From positions 1 through 64,000 of the forward strand of contig JAOPXK010000086.1 of NCBI GenBank assembly GCA_025965195.1: a DNA stretch of 64,000 bases, written 5' to 3'. A program made the position numbers and the translations under genes. Source of the stretch: Marmoricola sp. (GTDB taxonomy: Bacteria; Actinomycetota; Actinomycetes; Propionibacteriales; Nocardioidaceae). A model generated the notes under the pieces. The model was not told where the DNA came from. It worked only from the letters and a program-made list of their open reading frames with translations, and did not search any database. Positions within the stretch are counted from its first letter, which is position 1. The number at the start of each line of letters is the position of its first letter. Positions 12,112-20,700 of the stretch are shown here, piece by piece.

Positions 12112-13557
12112 GTGATGAGTGACCGGCTGCGAGCGCGGGACCTGACCCTGCTCGCCGAGGAGACGCCGCGCACCCCGATGCAGAACGCGACGCTGGAGAT
12201 CTTCGAGCCGGGCGACTCCGGGTTCGACTACCACGCCCTGGTCGCGCACATCGACGACCGCATCGCCTTCGTCCCGCGCTACCGCCAGCACGTCCGCTTC
12301 GTGCCCGGTCGACTGGCCAACCCGGTGTGGCTCGACGACCCGGACTTCGACCTCGCCTATCACGTACGCCGCTCTGCCCTGCCTCGTCCGGGCACGATGG
12401 CGCAGCTGCGCGAGCTGACCGCCCGGATCATGTCCCGCCGACTCGATCCCGGTCGCCCGCTCTGGGAGATCTACTTCGTCGAGGGCCTGGAGGACGGCCG
12501 GGTGGCCGTGCTGTCCAAGTCGCACCAGATCCTGGTCGACGGCACCTCGACGGTGGATCTCGGCCAGGTGCTGCTCGATGTCGACAGTGGGCCGCGCACG
12601 ATCGTCCATGACGGCTGGACGCCGCGACCCGAGCCGACAGCGACCATGCTCGTCCTCGGAGCGGTCGCAGAGTCCGCGCGCAATCCCCGGGTGCTGTTCA
12701 ACGCCGCGCGCAGTCAGGCCCATCTTGCCGCCCGGGTGTCGCTGGCGACCGCCGGCCGGGTCGGTGCGGTTGCCGGCGCGCTGTCGAACCGGCGTACGGC
12801 ACCGGAGTCGCCGTTCAACGCCGAGCCCTCCGAACAGCGCCGGATCGTCTGTGTACGCACCTCCCTGAAGGACTACCGCAAGGTCCGTCGCGTCCATGGC
12901 GGCACCGTCAACGACGTCATCCTGGCCACCATCACCGGCGCGATCCGCGCCTGGCTGATGACTCGCGCGGAGTCGGTTGAGAGCACGCGCCGGCTGCGGG
13001 TGCTGGTGCCGATGAGTGTCATCGACGAGGAGATGGAACCGACCTCGCTGGGCTCGCAGGTGATCGGTCACCTGCTGAACCTGCCGATCGGCGAGGTGTC
13101 GCCGGTGGTTCGGCTGCACCAGGTTTCCTACGCCCTCCGTGCGCACAGCGAGACTGGTCGCGCAGTCGCCGCCGACCGGATCGCAGGCGTCGCCGGGTTC
13201 GCGCCGACGACCTTCCACGCGCTCGGCTCACGAGTGGCCTCCGAGCAGGCCAAGGGCAGCGTCAACCTGGTCATCACGAACGTGCCCGGGCCGCAGTTCC
13301 CGATGTTCCTGGCGGGTGCCGAGATGCTGGAGACCTACCCGGTTCCGCCGTTGCAACCGGGTTTCACCGCGGCGATCGGCGTGACGTCGTACGACGGCGG
13401 GGTCTACTACGGGATCACCGCGGACCGGGACGCGCTGCCGGACATCGAGGTGCTCGGCCAGTGCATCCGCGAGTCGCTCGACGAGCTCGTCGACAGCGCC
13501 AGTGATGCCCGTCCGCGTGCGGCGCGAGGCCGCCGGAAGCCGAGCGCAGAGAAATGA
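12112..13557 (+). CDS. Wax ester synthase/diacylglycerol acyltransferase (WS/DGAT) family protein
   Basis: VRRSALPRPGTMAQLRELTARIMSRRLDPGRPLWEIYFVEGL; NDVILATITGAIRAWL; LVITNVPGP. The catalytic region reads SHQILVDG in place of the usual HHxxxDG. Confidence 0.85.
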   Translation: MMSDRLRARDLTLLAEETPRTPMQNATLEIFEPGDSGFDYHALVAHIDDRIAFVPRYRQHVRFVPGRLANPVWLDDPDFDLAYHVRRSALPRPGTMAQLRELTARIMSRRLDPGRPLWEIYFVEGLEDGRVAVLSKSHQILVDGTSTVDLGQVLLDVDSGPRTIVHDGWTPRPEPTATMLVLGAVAESARNPRVLFNAARSQAHLAARVSLATAGRVGAVAGALSNRRTAPESPFNAEPSEQRRIVCVRTSLKDYRKVRRVHGGTVNDVILATITGAIRAWLMTRAESVESTRRLRVLVPMSVIDEEMEPTSLGSQVIGHLLNLPIGEVSPVVRLHQVSYALRAHSETGRAVAADRIAGVAGFAPTTFHALGSRVASEQAKGSVNLVITNVPGPQFPMFLAGAEMLETYPVPPLQPGFTAAIGVTSYDGGVYYGITADRDALPDIEVLGQCIRESLDELVDSASDARPRAARGRRKPSAEK

Positions 13558-13973
13558 GCACGCCCGTGCGCATCTACGTCCCGGCAACGCTCGCGCGGCT
13601 GGCGGGGTACGTCGCCGACGGTGGCATCGGTCCACCGCCCATCGCTGCTCATGCGGTGACCGAGGCGTTGCAGGAGGAGTGGGCAGACGGCTCCGAGGAT
13701 GAGTGGGAGTACGCCGCGCTGATGGCCGCCGCCGAGGACTCCGCTGCCCTGCTCGGGCCTGAGGACCGGCCGCGACGAGTCGTGCTGGCAGTGGATGTGC
13801 CTCGGGTGACTGCGGGAGAGCTCACTGCCGTGACGGTGGACGAGGCGATCGCGCTACGGCTGGTTGCGGCCGTGCACGTCGACACCGAGGACATCGATCC
13901 GGCGGCCGGCGATGGGCCCGACCTGGGCTGGTTCGCCACCCAGGAGATCGGAGATCTGCTCGCACTTGGGTGA
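13554..13973 (+). CDS. DUF6912-type hypothetical protein
   Basis: VRIYVPATLARLAGYV start; ATGA overlap with upstream ORF. Confidence 0.6.
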   Translation: MSTPVRIYVPATLARLAGYVADGGIGPPPIAAHAVTEALQEEWADGSEDEWEYAALMAAAEDSAALLGPEDRPRRVVLAVDVPRVTAGELTAVTVDEAIALRLVAAVHVDTEDIDPAAGDGPDLGWFATQEIGDLLALG

Positions 13974-13978
13974 GCCGC

Positions 13979-13995
13979 ACATTGTCTGACAATGT
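13979..13995. promoter_or_regulatory. Perfect palindrome ACATTGTC-T-GACAATGT, candidate FadR/GntR-type operator
   Basis: 8-bp perfect arms with 1-nt centre; core TTGTCTGACAA fits the FadR-subfamily pattern TnGTnnnACnA; 7 nt upstream of the pruA ATG. Confidence 0.6.
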
Positions 13996-14002
13996 AGCTG
14001 CC

Positions 14003-15634
14003 ATGGACGCCATCACCCATCCACCCGCTCCGATCAACGAGCCGAACCTGAACTACGCTCCCGGCAGCCCCGAACGGGCCACCGTCGAGGCGGAGCTCGC
14101 CCACCTCCAGGCCAGGGCCCCCTTCGACCTGACCGCCACGATCGGCGGTAGAAAGAAGATGGGCGGCGGAGCCGAGATCACGGTCGTGCAGCCACACGCG
14201 CACGCCTCGGTGCTCGGCGTGCTGAAGAACTCCACCAAGGCAGATGCCAGGGCTGCCGTCGCTGCAGCGGCCGCCGCCGCTCCGGGCTGGCGCGCGCTGC
14301 CGTTCGACGAGCGCGCCGCGATCATCCTCAAGGCGGCCGACCTGCTCGCCGGGCCCTGGCGGGCGCGGCTCAACGCGGCCACGATGCTCGGCCAGTCGAA
14401 GACCGTCTGGCAGGCGGAGATCGACGCGGCCTGTGAGCTGATCGACTTCTGGCGGTTCAACGTGCACTTCGCGAGGCAGATCCTGGAGGAGCAGCCGATC
14501 GCGAACAGCCCGGGCATCTGGAACCGCACCGACCATCGCCCGCTCGAGGGGTTCGTCTACGCGATCACGCCGTTCAACTTCACCGCGATCGCCGGCAACC
14601 TGCCGACGGCCCCGGCGCTGATGGGCAACACGGTGATCTGGAAGCCGTCGCCGACCCAGCAGCTCGCCGCTCACTTCACGATGGAACTGCTCGAGGAGGC
14701 AGGCCTGCCGCCGGGTGTGATCAACCTGCTCCCGGGTGACGGCATCGATGTCTCCGAGGTGGTGCTCAACCACCCCGACCTGGCAGGCATCCACTTCACC
14801 GGGTCGACACCGACCTTCCTGCACCTCTGGGCGGAGGTCGGCGCGAACCTGCCGAAGTACCGCTCCTACCCGCGGATCGTGGGGGAGACCGGAGGCAAGG
14901 ACTTCATCCTCGCGCACTCGTCGGCCGACATCGACGTGCTCCGGATCGCGATGCTCCGGGGCTCGTTCGAGTACCAGGGACAGAAGTGCTCGGCCGCATC
15001 GCGCGCCTACGTGCCGAAGTCACTGTGGAGGAAGCTCAAGCCGCAGCTGGTCGCGGAGACCGAGGGCCTCACGATGGGCAACGTCACCGACCTGTCGAAC
15101 TTCATGGGCGCGGTGATCGATGATCGTGCGTTTGCCAAGCACAGCAAGGCGATTGCGCGTGCAAAGCGATCCTCGAAGCTCACCGTGATCGCCGGCGGTC
15201 AGTGTGACGACGCGGTCGGTTACTTCGTCCGCCCCACGATCGTGGAGTCGACCGACCCGGCCGACGCGATGTTCAAGGACGAGTACTTCGGCCCGATCCT
15301 CGCGGTGCACGTCTACGACGACAAGGACTTCGAGAAGGTCGTCGCGCAGCTGGAGTCGTTCGCGCCGTACGCCCTGACGGGTGCGGTCATCGCGCAGGAC
15401 CGCAACGTGATCAACTGGGCGAGCGAGCAGCTCCGGTTCGCCGCCGGCAACTTCTACGTCAACGACAAGCCGACCGGTGCGGTCGTCGGCCAGCAGCCGT
15501 TCGGCGGCGCGCGGGCATCGGGTACGAATGACAAGGCGGGATCTGCGCAGAACCTGATGCGCTGGACCAGCCCCCGCTCGATCAAGGAGACCTTCGTCCC
15601 GCCGAAGGACCATCGTTACCCCCACATGGGCTGA
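14003..15634 (+). CDS. pruA: L-glutamate gamma-semialdehyde dehydrogenase (1-pyrroline-5-carboxylate dehydrogenase)
   Basis: NFTAIAGNLPTAPALMGNTVIWKPS, VGETGGKDF and FEYQGQKCSAASRAYVP motifs of PruA-type ALDH. ATG at 14003 (MDAITHPPAPINEPNLNYAPGSPER). Confidence 0.95.
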   Translation: MDAITHPPAPINEPNLNYAPGSPERATVEAELAHLQARAPFDLTATIGGRKKMGGGAEITVVQPHAHASVLGVLKNSTKADARAAVAAAAAAAPGWRALPFDERAAIILKAADLLAGPWRARLNAATMLGQSKTVWQAEIDAACELIDFWRFNVHFARQILEEQPIANSPGIWNRTDHRPLEGFVYAITPFNFTAIAGNLPTAPALMGNTVIWKPSPTQQLAAHFTMELLEEAGLPPGVINLLPGDGIDVSEVVLNHPDLAGIHFTGSTPTFLHLWAEVGANLPKYRSYPRIVGETGGKDFILAHSSADIDVLRIAMLRGSFEYQGQKCSAASRAYVPKSLWRKLKPQLVAETEGLTMGNVTDLSNFMGAVIDDRAFAKHSKAIARAKRSSKLTVIAGGQCDDAVGYFVRPTIVESTDPADAMFKDEYFGPILAVHVYDDKDFEKVVAQLESFAPYALTGAVIAQDRNVINWASEQLRFAAGNFYVNDKPTGAVVGQQPFGGARASGTNDKAGSAQNLMRWTSPRSIKETFVPPKDHRYPHMG

Positions 15635-15678
15635 CCCCGGTTGGTCGCGCTCGGTCGAGACCCGGGGAGAATGACCAG

Positions 15679-15807
15679 GTGACTCCTGAGCACCTCGGCT
15701 CGATGCATCCCTACGAGCATGCGCTCGTGTACCTGCTCGCGTTCGGGCCGTTCGTGGTGCTCGCGCTGGTCATCTGGATCTCGCACCGCCGCGCCGACGA
15801 GGACTGA
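15679..15807 (+). CDS. Small single-TM protein (42 aa)
   Basis: GTG start; VTPEHLGSMHPYEHALVYLLAFGPFVVLALVIWISHRRADED*. Hydrophobic core with positive-charged end; below the ORF track length cutoff. Confidence 0.6.
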   Translation: MTPEHLGSMHPYEHALVYLLAFGPFVVLALVIWISHRRADED

Positions 15808-15828
15808 GCGACCGATGACCGCTGAGTC

Positions 15829-16317
15829 TCAGCGTTCGCCGGCGAGCCACGCGATGCCGACCCGGTTCTCGGCCTTGAACGCCTTGAGCAGCAGGCCGGC
15901 GATGAGTTCCTCGAGCTTGCCGCCGACCAGCGGGATGCTCACCTTGACGGAGAGCCGCACGGTCTCGACAACGCCGTCGACGCTCTCGGTGAGGCGTGCG
16001 GTGCCCGTCATCTGGCCGGGCTTGCCTGGGATGGTGACGTGGATGTCGGCGTGGCTGGGGTCCGTCCAGTCCTCGAGCTGGACGATGTTGATCTCGCTGC
16101 CGACCAGCTTCTTGGCGATGGGCGGGACCCGGTCCGAGGCGTGGAACTGGTCGAGCCGGACCGACATGCCGTCGCCTTTCGGGGTGATCGTCACCGTCCG
16201 GCGTACGACGTGCTGGTAGTCGCACACCCGCTCGCGGAACGCCGGCGTCGAGAGCATCTCGTAGACCTGTTCGAGCGTCGCGCCGTCGTAGCGCAGCTCG
16301 TGGTCGATCGACCGCAT
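15829..16317 (-). CDS. DUF2505 domain protein (SRPBCC-like)
   Basis: LRYDGATLEQVYEMLSTPAFRERVC ... GVGWLAGER-type C-terminus; paralogue of next ORF. Confidence 0.75.
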   Translation of the reverse strand: MRSIDHELRYDGATLEQVYEMLSTPAFRERVCDYQHVVRRTVTITPKGDGMSVRLDQFHASDRVPPIAKKLVGSEINIVQLEDWTDPSHADIHVTIPGKPGQMTGTARLTESVDGVVETVRLSVKVSIPLVGGKLEELIAGLLLKAFKAENRVGIAWLAGER

Positions 16318-16799
16318 CAGCGTCCGCCCTTCAACCAGGCGGTGCCGACTGCCTGTTCCTTCTCGAACCCCGCGGCCGTGAGCTCGACCACCAGCTTCTC
16401 GAGTCTGCCGCCGATCAGGGGGACACTGGCCAAGACGTCGAGGTCGTAGACCTGCACGGTGCGGCCACCTCGGTCGTCGAGGGCGACCGTTCCCGAGATG
16501 GAGGTCGGCTTGCCGGGGGTCTCGATCGTGAGGCTTGCCGAGGTCCCGCCCGTCCAGGTCTCGCGCTGGATCGCATGCGTCGAGTCGCCGGCGATCTTCT
16601 TCGCGAAGCCCGGGACCCCCCGGACAGGCTGGATCTGGTCGATCAGCACGGTCGTCGTGTCTCCCTCGACCGAGACCGACGCGTTGCTCGAGACCGCCTC
16701 GGTGGCGATGGCGAGCTGGTCGCGGAAGGCCGGGTCGCTCAGCATCGCGAAGACCTCGGCAACGGGCGCGTCGTAGGTGAGTTCATGGCGCAGCTTCAT
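16317..16799 (-). CDS. DUF2505 domain protein, tandem paralogue
   Basis: MKLRHELTYDAPVAEVFAMLSDPAFRDQLA; ATGA overlap with 15829..16317. Confidence 0.75.
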   Translation of the reverse strand: MKLRHELTYDAPVAEVFAMLSDPAFRDQLAIATEAVSSNASVSVEGDTTTVLIDQIQPVRGVPGFAKKIAGDSTHAIQRETWTGGTSASLTIETPGKPTSISGTVALDDRGGRTVQVYDLDVLASVPLIGGRLEKLVVELTAAGFEKEQAVGTAWLKGGR

Positions 16800-16846
16800 G
16801 GGCCACATCATGAAGCATCGGGATGGGTGCGGCTACGGTGACAGGC

Positions 16847-17653
16847 GTGACCGATGCCCACTTTGGTGAAGAAGGTGGCCTGCTGACCTATGGCAGCTAC
16901 CTGCGGCTTCCGCAGCTGCTCGACAGCCAGCATCTCGAGTCTGACCCGCCCGCCCACGATGAGCTGCTGTTCATCACGATCCATCAGGTCTATGAGCTGT
17001 GGTTCAAGCAGCTGTTGCACGAGGCCGAGGCGACGCGCGACGCGTTGATGACGACGGCAGCGACCAGTGGCGGCCGCGACCTCTGGAAGGCGCGTCACAT
17101 GCTCACCCGGATGCACGTCATCGAGCGGGTGCTGGTCCAGCAGATCGACGTCCTCGAGACGATGACGCCGCAGGACTTTCTGGAGTTCCGTCAGCGCCTC
17201 GCACCGGCAAGTGGGTTCCAGTCGGTGCAGTTCCGCGAGCTGGAGTTCCTGTCGGGAGCCAAGGACGCCGGATACGTCGACCGCTTCCGTGGACTGACCG
17301 CGATCGAGACCGAACGGCTCGCGCGCCGGCTCGCCGAGCCGACGTTGTGGGACGGCTTCGTGCACGTCCTCGACCAGGCCGGGCTGGGGACGTCGTCGGA
17401 CGCGGCGATCACCGCCTCGCTGCGTTCGGTCGCGCACGACCGGTCGTCGTACGCCGACGTGTGGGGCCTCGCCGAAGCACTCCTCCAGCACGACGAGCTC
17501 GCGGCCTCGTGGCGCGCGAGGCATGTGGTGATGGTCGAGCGGATGATCGGCGTGAAGACCGGGACAGGCGGATCCAGTGGGGCGCCCTACCTCCGCAGCC
17601 GGCTGGAGCTGAAGTACTTCCCGCTGCTCTGGGATCTCCGCTCGGCTCTCTAG
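16847..17653 (+). CDS. kynA: Tryptophan 2,3-dioxygenase
   Basis: LTYGSYLRLPQLLDSQ, ITIHQVYELWFKQLLHE, GTGGSSGAPYLRS motifs. GTG 16847 is the likely start; the ORF is open from 16823. Confidence 0.93.
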   Translation: MTDAHFGEEGGLLTYGSYLRLPQLLDSQHLESDPPAHDELLFITIHQVYELWFKQLLHEAEATRDALMTTAATSGGRDLWKARHMLTRMHVIERVLVQQIDVLETMTPQDFLEFRQRLAPASGFQSVQFRELEFLSGAKDAGYVDRFRGLTAIETERLARRLAEPTLWDGFVHVLDQAGLGTSSDAAITASLRSVAHDRSSYADVWGLAEALLQHDELAASWRARHVVMVERMIGVKTGTGGSSGAPYLRSRLELKYFPLLWDLRSAL

Positions 17654-17769
17654 GCCGAGACCATGTCTCGGATACCAGACGACGCGACGGCTGGTTCGGG
17701 GGGTGGTTGTTGTGACGCGGGGGTGTCGGTCCTAATCTCTGGAGAGGCGACACAACGGCGTGTCGGCGC

Positions 17770-20700
17770 ATGCAACGAAGGTGGTCACCTGTGCCCACGA
17801 CGCTGGATGAGAGCAAATCGAAGCTTCTCGCCAAGTTGTCCAGTTACGCAGACAGTCAACCCGGGACCCATCCCGAAGGCCTGACGCAACTCCTGAAGTC
17901 CTACTACCGGCATGCCGCGCCCGAGGACGTCGTCGAGCGCAGCGAGGCCGACCTGTACGGCGCGGTGCTGCACCAGCTCCTTTCGGCCACGGACCGCCCA
18001 CAGGGCAAGGCGATCGTGTCGGTCTTCACCCCGACCCGCGAGACCGACGGCTGGTCGGCCGGCGGCCGGACCGTCGTCGAGGTCGTCACCGACGACATGC
18101 CATTCCTGGTCGACTCGGTGTCGATGGCGCTCGACCAGGCCCAGCACGACGTCGATCTGGTCGTCCACCCGCAACTCGTCGTCCGTCGCGACGTGGGCGG
18201 CCGGCTCCATGAGGTGCTCGACGAGCACTCCGACACCAGCGAGCACGACGTCTCCCGCGAGTCCTGGATGCACCTGGAGATCGACCGGATTCCGGACGAC
18301 GAGATCGCGAACGTCCAGCAGGTGCTGGAGAAAGTCCTCACCGACGTTCGCGAAGCCGTCGAGGACTGGCAGCGGATGCACGACCAGGTCGACAAGGTCA
18401 TCGCGGACCTCGAGGTGCACCCGCCGCCGTTGCCGGCCGATGAGGTCGAACAGGGCACGGCGCTGCTGCACTGGCTCGCGGAGGACCACTTCACCTTCCT
18501 CGGCTACCGCGAGTACCGCCTCGACACCGATGGAGAGCACGACATCCTCAGGGCAGTCCCCGGCACCGGCTTCGGCATCCTGCGGACCGACCCGACGGCA
18601 CCCACCGTGCTGCCCGCCAAGGTCGCGGCGCGGTCTCGCGAGAAGAAGCTGCTCGTCCTCGCGAAGGCCAACTCCCGTGCGACCGTGCACCGTCCGGTCT
18701 ATCTCGACTACGTCGGGGTGAAGACGTTCGGCGACGACGGCGAGGTGACCGGGGAGCGGCGGTTCCTCGGGCTGTTCTCCTCGACGGCCTATACCGAGTC
18801 GGTCAACCGGATCCCGCTGCTGCGCCAGAAAGCCCGCAGTGTGCTGGCCGAGGCCGGTTTCGATCCGATGAGCCACGCAGGCAAGGCCTTGATGGACGTC
18901 CTGGAGACCTACCCGCGCGACGAGCTCTTCCAGACTCCCGTCGAGGAGCTCGTGCCGATCGCGACCCAGGTGATGCACACCCGGGAGAAGCGTCAGCTGC
19001 GGCTGTTCGTCCGGCCCGACATCTACGGCCGGTTCCTGTCCTGCCTGGTCTATCTTCCGCGCGACCGCTACACGACGGCCGTGCGCGAGCGGATTGCCTC
19101 GATCCTCAAGGAGCAGCTGCACGGCGAGACCGTCGAGTACGCCGCCCGGGTCGGGGACTCGACCTCGGCGCGACTGCACTTCGTGATCCGTCCCAAGGCC
19201 GGTGAGCAGATCGGCACGTACGACGTACAGGACCTCGAGCGTCGCTGTGCCGAGGCTGCCCGGTCGTGGCGCGACGACTTCGCGGCCGCCGTCGTCAAGA
19301 AGTACGGCGACCAGGACGGCACCCGCCTCGCCAGGATCTACGGCGACTGCTTTCCCGAGGCCTACAAGGAGGACTACCCGCCGGCTTCGGCTTCGGTGGA
19401 CCTCGGCCGGCTCGAGGCGATCGAGGGTGACGGCATCGCGCTCTCCCTCGACCAGCCCGATGCCCGGCAGGGCGACCAGGGTGACGCTCGGCTGAAGATC
19501 TACCGGGTCGGCGCACCGCTGTCTCTTTCGGAAATCCTGCCTGTTCTCTCCATGATGGGCGTGGAGGTCGTCGACGAGCGCCCCTACGCGCTCGAGGGGC
19601 TGCCGCGGCCCTCGCACATCTACGACTTCGGGCTGCGCTACCCGCGCGCGGTGCCGGCCAAGGCACGAGAGCTCTTCCAGGACACGGTCGCCGCGGTCTG
19701 GGACGGCAGCAACGAGAGCGACGGGTTCAACGCGCTGGTGCTCGCCGTCGGGCTGACCTGGCGGCAGGCGACGGTGCTGCGTGCCTATGCCAAGCACATG
19801 CGTCAGGGCGGCACTCCGTTCGCGCAGGACTACATCGAGGACGCGCTCCGCAACAACGTCGACATCACCAGGTACCTCGTCGCGCTGTTCGAGGCCCGCT
19901 TCGACCCCGGGACGCGCGCCCTCCCGGCCGCCAACGACTCCCGGATCGCCCGGTGCGCCGACCTCGAGGGCCGGATCGAGCGTGCGCTCGACGACGTCTC
20001 GAGCCTCGACCACGACCGGATCCTGCGCTCCTACCTGACGGCGATCAAGGCGACGCTGCGGACGAACTTCTTCCAGTCCGAGGCTCCGACCGACGAAGGC
20101 TCGGACCCGAGACCGCATCCCTACCTGTCGCTCAAGCTCGACCCGTCGCAGATCCCCGATCTGCCCGAGCCCCGGCCGAAGTTCGAGATCTTCGTCTACT
20201 CGCCACGCGTCGAGGGAGTACACCTCCGCTTCGGAGCGGTTGCACGTGGCGGGCTGCGCTGGTCGGACCGGCGCGACGACTTCCGCACCGAGGTGCTCGG
20301 CCTGGTCAAGGCGCAGATGGTGAAGAACACCGTGATCGTGCCGGTCGGCGCGAAGGGCGGGTTCTTCGCCAAGATGCTGCCCGATCCGGGCGATCGTGAC
20401 GCGTACATGGCCGAGGGCATCGCCTGCTACAAGACGTTGATCTGTGGACTGCTCGACATCACCGACAACATGGTCGAGGGCGTGGTGGTGCCGCCACGGG
20501 ACGTCGTGCGCCACGACGGAGACGACGCCTACCTCGTCGTCGCGGCCGACAAGGGCACCGCGACGTTCAGCGACATCGCGAACGGCGTCGCCATCGACTA
20601 CGGCTTCTGGCTCGGTGACGCCTTCGCCTCGGGTGGCTCGGTCGGCTACGACCACAAGGTGATGGGCATCACGGCCCGAGGTGCCTGGGTCTCCGTACGC

